Origin: Pelosinus sp. UFO1
GTDB lineage: Bacteria > Bacillota > Negativicutes > DSM-13327
Length of the DNA: 64,000 nt
Direction of reading: 5' to 3'
Assembly: GCF_000725345.1 (NCBI RefSeq)
Contig: NZ_CP008852.1
Span: 3,154,001-3,218,000 of the forward strand
Shown: positions 28,017-35,583 of the stretch, piece by piece
Numbering within the stretch: position 1 is the stretch's first letter
Layout of the letters: each line of letters starts with the position of its first letter
Notes under the pieces: generated by a model
What the model was told of the DNA's origin: nothing
Databases searched by the model: none
The model's input: the letters and a program-made list of their open reading frames with translations, nothing else
Position numbers and translations under genes: made by a program

Positions 28017-28622
28017 TTATTTGGGACTTTCAAGACGCCTATCTCCCCGAACAACCACAGAATCAATAATACCATACTCTTTAGCTTGTTCAGCAGACAT
28101 GAAGTAATCTCTTTCCGTGTCATGTTCGATTTTTTCTTTACTTTGACCAGTCTGATTGATCAGAATTCCGTTAAGAAGTTCTCTGGTTCTTAATATTTCT
28201 CTGGTATGGATTTCAATATCAGTAGCCTGACCTTGCGATCCACCCAAAGGCTGGTGAATCATCACACGTGCATAAGGAAGTGCATAGCGCTTACCTTTTG
28301 CACCTGCTGACAACAATAAGGCTCCCATACTTGCAGCTTGCCCCATACAAATTGTAGAAACATCTGGTTTAACATACTGCATGGTATCGTATATAGCCAT
28401 ACCTGCAGTCACAACGCCACCTGGGCTGTTAATGTACATATGGATATCCTTATCTGGATCTTCCGATTCCAAAAACAGAAGTTGGGCAATGACTACATTT
28501 GCCACATTATCATCAATGGGACCACCAATAAATATAATACGATCTTTTAAAAGTCTAGAATAGATATCATAAGATCGTTCTCCACGACTAGATTGCTCTA
28601 CTACTATTGGTACAAAATTCAT
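28017..28622 (-). CDS. clpP: ATP-dependent Clp protease proteolytic subunit ClpP
   Basis: A 201-residue serine protease with the full catalytic triad: Ser98 in QAASMGA, His123 in MIHQPLGG and Asp172 in RDYFMSA. It forms the tetradecameric barrel capped by ClpX. It sits between tig and clpX on one transcript. Confidence 0.98.
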   Translation of the reverse strand: MNFVPIVVEQSSRGERSYDIYSRLLKDRIIFIGGPIDDNVANVVIAQLLFLESEDPDKDIHMYINSPGGVVTAGMAIYDTMQYVKPDVSTICMGQAASMGALLLSAGAKGKRYALPYARVMIHQPLGGSQGQATDIEIHTREILRTRELLNGILINQTGQSKEKIEHDTERDYFMSAEQAKEYGIIDSVVVRGDRRLESPK

Positions 28623-28656
28623 AGTATCACACCTCTATTGGTTTATTATTTTTTTA

Positions 28657-29946
28657 TTACTCTTTTTCTACACTACTAATAATTAGCTCAGCAGCTTTTT
28701 TGCGTAATATGGAATCATATACAGTAGACATTTTTCCTTGTCCGCTGATAATTGCTTTCACATCCGCAACTTCAGCACCGTATCCTTTAGCGATAGTAGC
28801 AATTTCGAAATCTACTTCGTCAGGGCTTACTTCTAATGCTTCTGCTTTTACGATTGCTTCTAAAAGCAAATCAGTTTTAACATTTGCAATAGCAGACTCT
28901 TTGTAATTTTCGCGTAGTGCTGCCATGTCTGTATTCATGTATTTCATATAATGATCAAGCTGCATTCCGCGACTTTCTAAGTTAGCACCTAAATCTTCAA
29001 TCATTTTAGAAATGCGTTCTTCTACCATAACTTCTGGAATATCTACAGTTGCGTTTTCAACAGCTTGCTTAATTGCTTCATTACGGAAATCGCGTTCTGC
29101 TTTTTCTGCAGCAGCCTTTTCTAACTTATTCTTAATGTCGGCCTTTAATTCCTCAACTGTGTTAAATTCGCTTACATCTTTTACAAATTCATCATCAAGC
29201 TCTGGTAATTCTTTACGTTTTACGTCGTTAACTTTTACCTTAAAGACAGCGTCTTTACCTGCTAAATCAGGAGCATGATATTCTGCTGGGAAGGTTACCT
29301 TAACATCCACTTCAGAACCAGCTTTTGCACCAATTACCTGCTCTTCAAAGCCAGGGATGAATGTATTAGAACCTACTTGTAATGGATACGCTTTGCCTTC
29401 TCCACCTGGGAAAGCTACGCCGTCAACAAATCCTTCAAAATCAATAATAGCAAAATCGCCATCTTCAACGATTGCGTCTTCTGCAACTACCATTTTTGCA
29501 TGACTATTACGCATAGTTTCTACTTCGGCATTAATTTTTTCTTCTGTAACAGCTTCTGCTTCTACAGCAATTTTTAAACCTTTATATTGTCCTAAAGTAA
29601 TTTCTGGTTTGGCAACTACAGTGGCTTTGAACACTAAATCTTTGTCTTCTGCCAATGTTACAACATCAATTTGAGGACGGCTTACTGGTTCAATATTATT
29701 ATCTTCAAGAGCTTTCGCATAGGCAGGACTTGCCATGATTTCAAAAGCTTCATCTAATAATGCTTCTTTACCAATATGTAATTCTAAAATACGACGAGGT
29801 GTCTTTCCCTTACGGAACCCCGGAATGTTCACTTTATTAGCTAATTTACGATATGCCTTATCAACCGCTTTTGCTACTTCCACCTGAGGTACTTCAATTT
29901 CAAAAACCACTTTATGATTGTCTATTTTTTCTACTGTTGCTTTCAT
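28657..29946 (-). CDS. tig: trigger factor (ribosome-associated chaperone, peptidyl-prolyl isomerase)
   Basis: 429 residues from the ATG at 29946, which has GGGAGG at 11 nt; a 13-residue longer frame lacks such a site. The ribosome-binding loop GFRKGKTPRRI (about 43-53), the FKBP domain (about 160-245; DFEGFVDG) and the helical C-terminal domain are all present. It binds nascent chains at the tunnel exit. First gene of tig-clpP-clpX. Confidence 0.97.
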   Translation of the reverse strand: MKATVEKIDNHKVVFEIEVPQVEVAKAVDKAYRKLANKVNIPGFRKGKTPRRILELHIGKEALLDEAFEIMASPAYAKALEDNNIEPVSRPQIDVVTLAEDKDLVFKATVVAKPEITLGQYKGLKIAVEAEAVTEEKINAEVETMRNSHAKMVVAEDAIVEDGDFAIIDFEGFVDGVAFPGGEGKAYPLQVGSNTFIPGFEEQVIGAKAGSEVDVKVTFPAEYHAPDLAGKDAVFKVKVNDVKRKELPELDDEFVKDVSEFNTVEELKADIKNKLEKAAAEKAERDFRNEAIKQAVENATVDIPEVMVEERISKMIEDLGANLESRGMQLDHYMKYMNTDMAALRENYKESAIANVKTDLLLEAIVKAEALEVSPDEVDFEIATIAKGYGAEVADVKAIISGQGKMSTVYDSILRKKAAELIISSVEKE

Positions 29947-30139
29947 TTTGTATTGTATCCTCCCTATGTAATTACTTGGCGACATTTATGTGTAACGCCA
30001 AAAATAGTATTACCATTTTTAACATGCTTGCTATGTTATTACTAATGATTTTCTTACTTTGGACATAAAAATCACACTTTAGAATGTCATAGCCCATATG
30101 ATACCATAATTATATAACAAAAACAAGATATATGCAAAA

Positions 30140-30162
30140 AACCCAGCAGTATCTGCCGAGTT
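30140..30162 (-). terminator. terminator of tRNA-Gly(GCC)
   Basis: 10-bp stem AACTCGGCAG / CTGCTGGGTT (with G-T pairs) and TTTTTTGC on the minus strand, 12 nt after the tRNA. Confidence 0.75.
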
Positions 30163-30173
30163 CAATAATTCTA

Positions 30174-30248
30174 TGGAGCGGAAGACGAGATTCGAACTCG
30201 CGACCCTCGCCTTGGCAAGGCGATGCTCTACCGCTGAGCTACTTCCGC
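30174..30248 (-). tRNA. tRNA-Gly (GCC)
   Basis: 75-nt cloverleaf with encoded CCA; acceptor GCGGAAG/CTTCCGC and anticodon loop TTGCCAA. It is a single-gene transcription unit upstream of nothing on its strand but tig. Confidence 0.96.
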
Positions 30249-30281
30249 ATGTTTTGTTTTTTATCACCAACAACGTTATTA

Positions 30282-30310
30282 ATTATATATTTAATCATTT
30301 TTTTTGTCAA
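30282..30310 (-). promoter_or_regulatory. sigma-A promoter of tRNA-Gly(GCC)
   Basis: Minus-strand consensus TTGACA (30305-30310) and TATAAT (30282-30287), spacer exactly 17 bp. Confidence 0.85.
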
Positions 30311-30408
30311 GATCTCATATAATTTAACTTTTGTCTTTTTTAATAACGCACACCTCGCCCCCTTAATTGCATATTATGTAATAAATCACCGTAAAGGGGG
30401 ATGAACTG

Positions 30409-31659
30409 TTGTATTATTGCTTACAAGATCATTGTAAATTGGTGAAAGGCGCCAGTAGAGGTGCAATTTATAATTTTAAAACAGGAAAGGTGCACTCAAT
30501 CAACCCCAGTGCCACTCAATTACTTAGTGCCTGCCAAGGTAATGCCATCGAAACCCTGTGGGATATTACCTCTCCTGATAGCGAGCAGTATATGAATTTC
30601 TTAGAGAAACTAACAAAAACAGAATTGGGTTTGTTTCAGGAAACTGCTCCCACTTCTCTACCCGAGATTTCCTCACCCGCAGATCCTATAAAACTTGGTT
30701 TTCTTTGGTTAGAATTAACCTCGGCCTGCAATAGCAAATGCCTACATTGTTACTCAGAAAGTGGTCCTTCCCGTAAAGAGCTTGACAAAGTACCTCATGA
30801 GCGTTGGCTCTCGCTTATCGATGAAGCTAAATTAGCAGGTGCCACGGATATTCAATTGATTGGAGGAGAACCCCTCCTTTACCCTAAATGGCGGGAATTA
30901 GTTATTAAAGCCCATCAGGTTGGCTATGAATACATTGAAATTTTTACTAATGCTACTTTAATAGATGACGACTGCATTGACTTTTTTAAGCAATATAATG
31001 TTAATATTGCAACTACGATTTATGCCAATAATGCGCTTGTCCATGACCGTGTTACATTGCAACCCAATAGCTTTAATAAAACCATGAATGCGATAAAAAA
31101 ATTGATGGCCGCAAATATTCCTTTACGAATTGCTTCTATTATTATGAAGGCAAATGAAGATGAAGTTGAGAATATTCTTGCATTATATGACGAATTAGGT
31201 ATGACAGATTCCTATCCAGATGTTGTTCGTCCTACTGGTAGAGGAGATGATCAAGACTTACTCCCAACAACCTATTCAAAACCTCCTATTAGGCCCCCCT
31301 TTTATACAGATGAAACCTCCTTTACCACTGCGCATACTTATTGCCAATGCCTTGCAGGGAAGATTGCGGTAACTTCTACAGGCGATGTCATCCCCTGCAT
31401 CTTCGCAAGAAATCAACTCTGCGGTAATATCTTGACAAATTCTCTGGCTGATATATTAGAAGGTCAGCCTCTGTTACAATGTTGGCATACAACAAAGAAT
31501 CAGATCCTCAAATGTAAAGACTGTGAATATCGTTATTCCTGCTCGGATTGCCGCCCCTTAGCCCAAGGCAGTGACCTTGAAAAGCGCTGGTTAGCCTCGC
31601 CAACTGATTGCTCCTACAACCCTTATACGGGCACGTGGGAAGACGCAAAACCAACGTAA
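30409..31659 (+). CDS. radical SAM/SPASM peptide maturase of a Cys-repeat RiPP system
   Basis: The 416-residue protein has an N-terminal domain of about 100 residues (SRGAIYNFKTGKVHSI, possibly a peptide-binding wing), a radical SAM core with the cluster motif CNSKCLHC (about 111-118) and IGGEPLL, and a C-terminal SPASM domain with CQCLAGKIAVTSTGDVIPC (about 318-336), CKDCEYRYSCSDC and a final Cys. Such enzymes make thioether or other crosslinks in ribosomal peptides. The start is TTG behind GGGGG. It is followed 28 nt later by a peptide with a Cys every sixth residue, its obvious substrate. Confidence 0.9.
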   Translation: MYYCLQDHCKLVKGASRGAIYNFKTGKVHSINPSATQLLSACQGNAIETLWDITSPDSEQYMNFLEKLTKTELGLFQETAPTSLPEISSPADPIKLGFLWLELTSACNSKCLHCYSESGPSRKELDKVPHERWLSLIDEAKLAGATDIQLIGGEPLLYPKWRELVIKAHQVGYEYIEIFTNATLIDDDCIDFFKQYNVNIATTIYANNALVHDRVTLQPNSFNKTMNAIKKLMAANIPLRIASIIMKANEDEVENILALYDELGMTDSYPDVVRPTGRGDDQDLLPTTYSKPPIRPPFYTDETSFTTAHTYCQCLAGKIAVTSTGDVIPCIFARNQLCGNILTNSLADILEGQPLLQCWHTTKNQILKCKDCEYRYSCSDCRPLAQGSDLEKRWLASPTDCSYNPYTGTWEDAKPT

Positions 31660-31687
31660 CCCAATATACTTAAAGGAGGATCATAAC

Positions 31688-32083
31688 ATGTATTATGATG
31701 ATGATGATGGTAATGAAAGAAAACCTAAATGGGACAGACCAGAAATGGATGATTGGGACGATGATTACAATGATGACGATGACGAACGTGTCATAGTAGG
31801 ATGCAATCCCTCTAGTTTTTGCTTCCCTCGCCAAAGCTGTTTCCCTCGCCAAACTTGTTTCCCCCGTCAAACTTGTTTCCCCCGCCAGACTTGTTTCCCT
31901 CGCCAAACTTGTTTCCCTCGCCAAACTTGTTTCCCTCGCCAAACTTGTTTCCCTCACCAAACTTGTTTCCCTCGCCAAACTTGCTTCCCTCGCCAAACTT
32001 GCTTCCCTCGCCAAACTTGCTTCCCTAACCAGCATTGTTCCCCCCGCTTTTGCAACCCGACTTCTTCTTGCTGGCCTCGATAA
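31688..32083 (+). CDS. candidate RiPP precursor with CFPRQT hexapeptide repeats
   Basis: 131 residues behind a strong AAAGGAGG site. Residues 1-38 are an acidic leader-like segment with runs of four Asp and three Trp. From Cys39 to Cys117 a cysteine occurs exactly every six residues (14 in all), mainly as CFPRQT, with single variants CFPRQS, CFPHQT and CFPNQH; Cys122 and Cys128 follow in a less regular tail ending in CWPR. No signal peptide or membrane segment. The regular cysteine spacing plus the adjacent rSAM/SPASM gene supports a modified peptide. A metal-binding or coat-type structural protein is the alternative. Confidence 0.85.
   Translation: MYYDDDDGNERKPKWDRPEMDDWDDDYNDDDDERVIVGCNPSSFCFPRQSCFPRQTCFPRQTCFPRQTCFPRQTCFPRQTCFPRQTCFPHQTCFPRQTCFPRQTCFPRQTCFPNQHCSPRFCNPTSSCWPR
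31820..32035 (+). repeat. 12 tandem 18-bp repeats in the precursor gene
   Basis: Twelve in-frame 18-bp units of the form TGTTTCCCTCGCCAAACT. Several consecutive units are identical at DNA level, including synonymous positions; others differ by one or two bases. That points to recent expansion by slippage or recombination, and to likely copy-number variation between strains. Confidence 0.95.
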
Positions 32084-32101
32084 TATACATTTTTTCAAAA
32101 A

Positions 32102-32127
32102 GGCACCGGTTTTTCCGGTGTCTTTTT
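32102..32127 (+). terminator. terminator of the rSAM-precursor operon
   Basis: 8-bp stem GGCACCGG / CCGGTGTC, 5-nt loop, then TTTTT, 18 nt after the precursor stop. Confidence 0.9.
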
Positions 32128-32441
32128 AATGAATTTCTCCCATCTTTTCTTATTAGAACCTCTAATATTCTACCAACCTGCTCCTATTTGCTACTTTACT
32201 GCTAAAAAAGCTAGAAAATACCGCTAATCAGGAGTATATTAACCACAAATCGCATTCTTGAACAAATACATTACTTTTTCCTACAAAATGCGTCAAAATG
32301 CTACTTTCCTTTTACTATAAGTACTGTATAATTGATTTCATGCCCAATTTTATAATTTTCCAAAAGATGGCTATACTATGTCGAGCATATTCCGCTACTA
32401 TGCACAAGCACACACAATAAATATCGGAGGTAGATTCAACT
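32128..32441. other. intergenic region before kimA
   Basis: About 314 bp without a convincing ORF. It must contain the kimA promoter. I looked for the conserved parts of a ydaO/c-di-AMP riboswitch, which controls many kimA genes, and did not see them. AGGAGG-like CGGAGGT precedes the kimA ATG. Confidence 0.5.
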
Positions 32442-34286
32442 ATGATGCGATTCGTTCGGCGAATCCTTATTGGCAAACCCTTACATAATCAAGAGATGAG
32501 CCACGAAAAACTCCCAAAGTGGAAAGCACTTGCTATCTTTTCTTCAGACGCCTTATCCTCAGTGGCTTATGGCCCAGAGCAGATTATGCTGATGCTGACA
32601 CTTCCAGGAATTTTAGCCTACGGTTATTTAGCACCAATCTCGATCGCTATTTTAGCTCTTTTAGCAATTGTAACTTTTTCTTATGTACAAGTAGCCAAGG
32701 CGAATCCAGGGGGTGGCGGTTCTTACTCCGTTGCTATTACTCACTTGGGCGAATTACCAGCCCTTACGGCAGCAGCTGCCCTATTTGCAGATTATACACT
32801 GACCGTAGCGGTAAGCGTATCTGCAGGAACAGCTGCTATTATTTCAGCGTTTCCTACACTAGCGCAACATGAAGTTCCCATCGATTTAGCTATTTTATTT
32901 GGCATTTTAATGCTAGTGAATTTACGGGGCGTTCGGGAATCTTCTACTGCATTTGTGTTTCCAACTTATGCATTCATTTTTGGTATTATTGCGTTGATTG
33001 TTACGGGAATTTTCCAAACAATTACCAACCATACACCTGTTATCCCTCCTGAATCCCTAACAAAACAAATGGATTGGACCGTTGTCGTACTTATTCTACG
33101 TGCTTTTGCAAATGGTTGCAGCTCGATGACTGGAGTTGAGGCTATCTCTAATGGCGTTCCTATGTTTCGCTCCCCTGAGGTACGCAACGCTACATTAACA
33201 ACTTATTGGATGTCAGGAATCCTTGGACTTATGTTTATTGGTACTTCTTTCTTAACCATGCATTTTCACATTTTACCTTTAGAAGATGTAACGGCTTTAT
33301 CACAAATCGCAGAATTAACTTTTGGACGTAATTGGGCTTATTATTACATACAAATTACTACTATGCTGGTATTATATCTGGCTGCTAATACTTCCTTTAA
33401 CGGTTTGCCTCCCCTGCTATCTATTCTAGCAAAAGATGGTTATATGCCCCGCTATTTAGGGGTGCGTGGTGAACGTTTAAGCTTCTCTAATGGTATTGTA
33501 CTCCTTAGCATTATTGCCGGCATTTTAATCGTTATCTACCACGGCAATACGGAACATTTAATTTCCTTATATGCCATTGGCGTTTTCCTTTCCTTTACCA
33601 TTGCTCAGGTAGGGATGGTGGTTCACTGGCGAAAAGAACGAAGCCCTGGCTGGATTGTACGATCTACTGTAAATTCAGTAGGTGCCCTTGTAACTGGAAT
33701 TGTTGTACTTATTATTGCTATCACGAAATTTTTCTATGGTGCCTGGTTAGTTCTTGTATTTATACCTGTGATGATTTTCATCTTCAAAAAAATTCGTTCT
33801 CATTATAATGATATGGCTGAACAGCTGCACTTACCAGTAGAAGATTTCAATCCAGAAGAGGAAGCAAATCTTAAAACTGGTAGAAATGTAGTTATTGTGC
33901 CTATTTCTACCCCTACTGGTGTAGTAGCGCAGACCCTTAAATATGCGAAAAGCATTAGTAATGATGTCATCGCTCTGCACATTGCAACGGATGAAGAAGT
34001 TGGTAAAAGAGTAGAAGTAAAATGGCAGGGATGGAATCCTGGTGTTGAATTAGTCACCATTTACTCTCCTTATCGTTTAGTGATCCAACCCCTCTTAGAT
34101 TATATAAGTAATTTAGAACGTCAAAGGAATCCAGAAGACTATATTACAATCTTAATTCCTGAATTCCAAACTAAAAAATTGTGGCATCGTCTTTTGCACA
34201 ATCAAACAGGCTGGATTCTTCGGACCTTACTAATTTTGAAGGAGAACGTTATCGTAACCACGATTCCCTTCCACTTAAAAAAATAA
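32442..34286 (+). CDS. kimA: KimA-type potassium/proton symporter (APC superfamily)
   Basis: The 614-residue protein has a cytoplasmic N-terminus (KLPKWKALAIFSSDALSSVAYGPEQ), about twelve membrane helices with the APC-like NPGGGGSYSVA near helix 3, and a C-terminal cytosolic domain of about 150 residues (VVIVPISTPTGVVAQTL), the layout of KimA/YdaO. KimA imports K+ and in Bacillus is inhibited by c-di-AMP. A generic amino acid permease is the alternative, but the N-terminal motif and C-terminal domain favour KimA. Confidence 0.82.
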   Translation: MMRFVRRILIGKPLHNQEMSHEKLPKWKALAIFSSDALSSVAYGPEQIMLMLTLPGILAYGYLAPISIAILALLAIVTFSYVQVAKANPGGGGSYSVAITHLGELPALTAAAALFADYTLTVAVSVSAGTAAIISAFPTLAQHEVPIDLAILFGILMLVNLRGVRESSTAFVFPTYAFIFGIIALIVTGIFQTITNHTPVIPPESLTKQMDWTVVVLILRAFANGCSSMTGVEAISNGVPMFRSPEVRNATLTTYWMSGILGLMFIGTSFLTMHFHILPLEDVTALSQIAELTFGRNWAYYYIQITTMLVLYLAANTSFNGLPPLLSILAKDGYMPRYLGVRGERLSFSNGIVLLSIIAGILIVIYHGNTEHLISLYAIGVFLSFTIAQVGMVVHWRKERSPGWIVRSTVNSVGALVTGIVVLIIAITKFFYGAWLVLVFIPVMIFIFKKIRSHYNDMAEQLHLPVEDFNPEEEANLKTGRNVVIVPISTPTGVVAQTLKYAKSISNDVIALHIATDEEVGKRVEVKWQGWNPGVELVTIYSPYRLVIQPLLDYISNLERQRNPEDYITILIPEFQTKKLWHRLLHNQTGWILRTLLILKENVIVTTIPFHLKK

Positions 34287-34298
34287 AAATTTTATAAA

Positions 34299-34338
34299 AG
34301 TTAAGCTGTACAACAAATTGTACAGCTTAACTTTTTTT
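34299..34338 (+). terminator. terminator of kimA
   Basis: Perfect 15-bp stem AGTTAAGCTGTACAA / TTGTACAGCTTAACT with 4-nt loop and a run of T, which continues into fragment E of the 95-nt repeat. Confidence 0.92.
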
Positions 34339-34350
34339 ACGGAATCAGAA
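34335..34350 (+). repeat. fragment E of the terminator-linked repeat
   Basis: TTTTACGGAATCAGAA matches the first 16 nt of the repeat (as read on the minus strand at copies A-C) and again follows the T-run of an intrinsic terminator on the same strand. The remaining ~80 nt are missing. Confidence 0.65.
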
Positions 34351-34374
34351 TTTATAAGTTTCTAGTTAAAAAGA

Positions 34375-34473
34375 TTGAACCACAAAGACACAATGCCGCT
34401 ATCGCGGCACACAAAAAAGATGGGAATGAAATGGATAGAACCCCTTTGTGACCTTTGTGTCTTTGTGGTTCAA
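34375..34473. repeat. 99-bp element with 19-bp perfect terminal inverted repeats
   Basis: TTGAACCACAAAGACACAA (34375-34393) is mirrored exactly at 34455-34473. The interior holds a small hairpin GCCGC-TATC-GCGGC. No ORF. It may be a small non-autonomous mobile element or an REP-like sequence; a shorter relative is at 50112-50177. Confidence 0.85.
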
Positions 34474-34552
34474 AAAGGACGCGTAGCGTTTTTCTTATAT
34501 CCATGAATATTATGGGGGTATTTTGACAAAATACAAGTAGGAGGTGTTACAT

Positions 34553-35041
34553 ATGACACTAAATTTAAGCCAAAAAGAAAAGATGTTATTACAAGATCAA
34601 CAAAATCATGAGAAAATTTGCATAGAAAAATACCAATCCTATGCGAACCAGGCTCAAGATCCTCAACTAAAACAACTATTTAGTTCCTATGCTCAGCAAG
34701 AACAGCAGCACCTAAATACGATCACCCAAATGTTAAATGGACAAAATCCAAATATGTCGTCCTCACAACAACAGGGCCAACAACAAAGCCAAAACACTAT
34801 GCAAAGTAATATGCAAAATTCAACCTCGGCAAGCTCTTCTTCACAAACAGCAAGCCAAAATGATAGCACCCTATGTACAGATATGTTAATGACGGAAAAA
34901 TTCGTTTCTGGAGCTTATGATACTGCTATATTTGAGTTTGCTGATCCTAACGCTCGCCAAACTCTAAATCATATTCAAAAAGAAGAGCAAAAACACGGCG
35001 AAGGAATCTTCCAATATATGCAAAGCAAAGGCACGTACTAA
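34553..35041 (+). CDS. CotF-like spore coat protein
   Basis: 162 residues: an N-terminal helical domain (LLQDQQNHEKICIEKYQSYANQAQD), a low-complexity Gln/Ser/Asn linker (about 64-100) and a second helical domain (ICTDMLMTEKF-like LCTDMLMTEKFVSGAYD). This is the ferritin-like split seen in CotF-type coat proteins. The ATG at 34553 has AGGAGG 7 nt upstream; a GTG three codons earlier is less likely. Supports a sporulating host. Confidence 0.82.
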   Translation: MTLNLSQKEKMLLQDQQNHEKICIEKYQSYANQAQDPQLKQLFSSYAQQEQQHLNTITQMLNGQNPNMSSSQQQGQQQSQNTMQSNMQNSTSASSSSQTASQNDSTLCTDMLMTEKFVSGAYDTAIFEFADPNARQTLNHIQKEEQKHGEGIFQYMQSKGTY

Positions 35042-35061
35042 AAAGATTTTATCTTCTTGCC

Positions 35062-35115
35062 TAAATAAATAGAATGACCATTGTTAATAAAAACAATGGT
35101 CATTCTATTTATTTA
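35062..35115. terminator. 24-bp perfect hairpin between cotF-like and mce
   Basis: TAAATAAATAGAATGACCATTGTT is mirrored at 35092-35115. It sits between convergent genes, is A/T-rich on both ends and probably terminates both. Confidence 0.88.
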
Positions 35116-35158
35116 GCGTTTTATAGATTTTGCCTCCTTCTTAGAAGGTAGGTTTATC

Positions 35159-35566
35159 TTATTTGCGCTGTGATAATTCAAGCAAAATCCCGCCAGTAGC
35201 TTTTGGATGAACAAAAGCAATATTCGCACCGCCAGCACCATAACGAGGTGTTTCGTCAATCATACGAACGCCTTTTGCTTTAAGATCAGCAATGGCTGCT
35301 TCAATATTGTCTACACGAAGAGCAACGTGCTGCATGCCTTCGCCATTTTTTTCAATGAACTTAGCAATAGGGCCATCTGGTGAGGTAGATTCAAGTAATT
35401 CTACTTCACTATCACCGCAAGGAATAAAGCAAACTTTTACTTTTTGTTGTTCTACTGTTTCCTCACCCATTACTTCCATACCAAGCACTTCGGTATAGAA
35501 TTTTTTTGCTTGTTCTAAATCTTTTACTGCAATACCAATATGGTCTACTTTTAATGTTTTAAACAT
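35159..35566 (-). CDS. mce: methylmalonyl-CoA epimerase
   Basis: A 135-residue glyoxalase-fold enzyme interconverting (2R)- and (2S)-methylmalonyl-CoA. The metal ligands are seen as HIGIAV (about 9), MQHVALRV (about 85) and a C-terminal LLELSQ. The ATG at 35566 follows GGAGGG; the longer frame only adds a TTG codon. It ends the mutase operon and bridges the mutase and decarboxylase steps. Confidence 0.95.
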   Translation of the reverse strand: MFKTLKVDHIGIAVKDLEQAKKFYTEVLGMEVMGEETVEQQKVKVCFIPCGDSEVELLESTSPDGPIAKFIEKNGEGMQHVALRVDNIEAAIADLKAKGVRMIDETPRYGAGGANIAFVHPKATGGILLELSQRK

Positions 35567-35583
35567 CAAAAATCCCTCCTAAC

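Noticed and set aside
31820-32035. Regularly spaced repeats that might suggest a CRISPR array
   Set aside because: Units are 18 bp, contiguous with no spacers, and in frame in a protein-coding gene.
31670-32098. 142-codon minus-strand frame with repeated AREASL/ARETSL units opposite the Cys-repeat gene
   Set aside because: It is the antisense reading of the 18-bp repeats, without a ribosome site; the plus-strand frame has a strong RBS, terminator and matching rSAM gene.
32128-32441. Possible c-di-AMP (ydaO) riboswitch before kimA
   Set aside because: Looked for because of the gene family, but none of the conserved sequence blocks was found.
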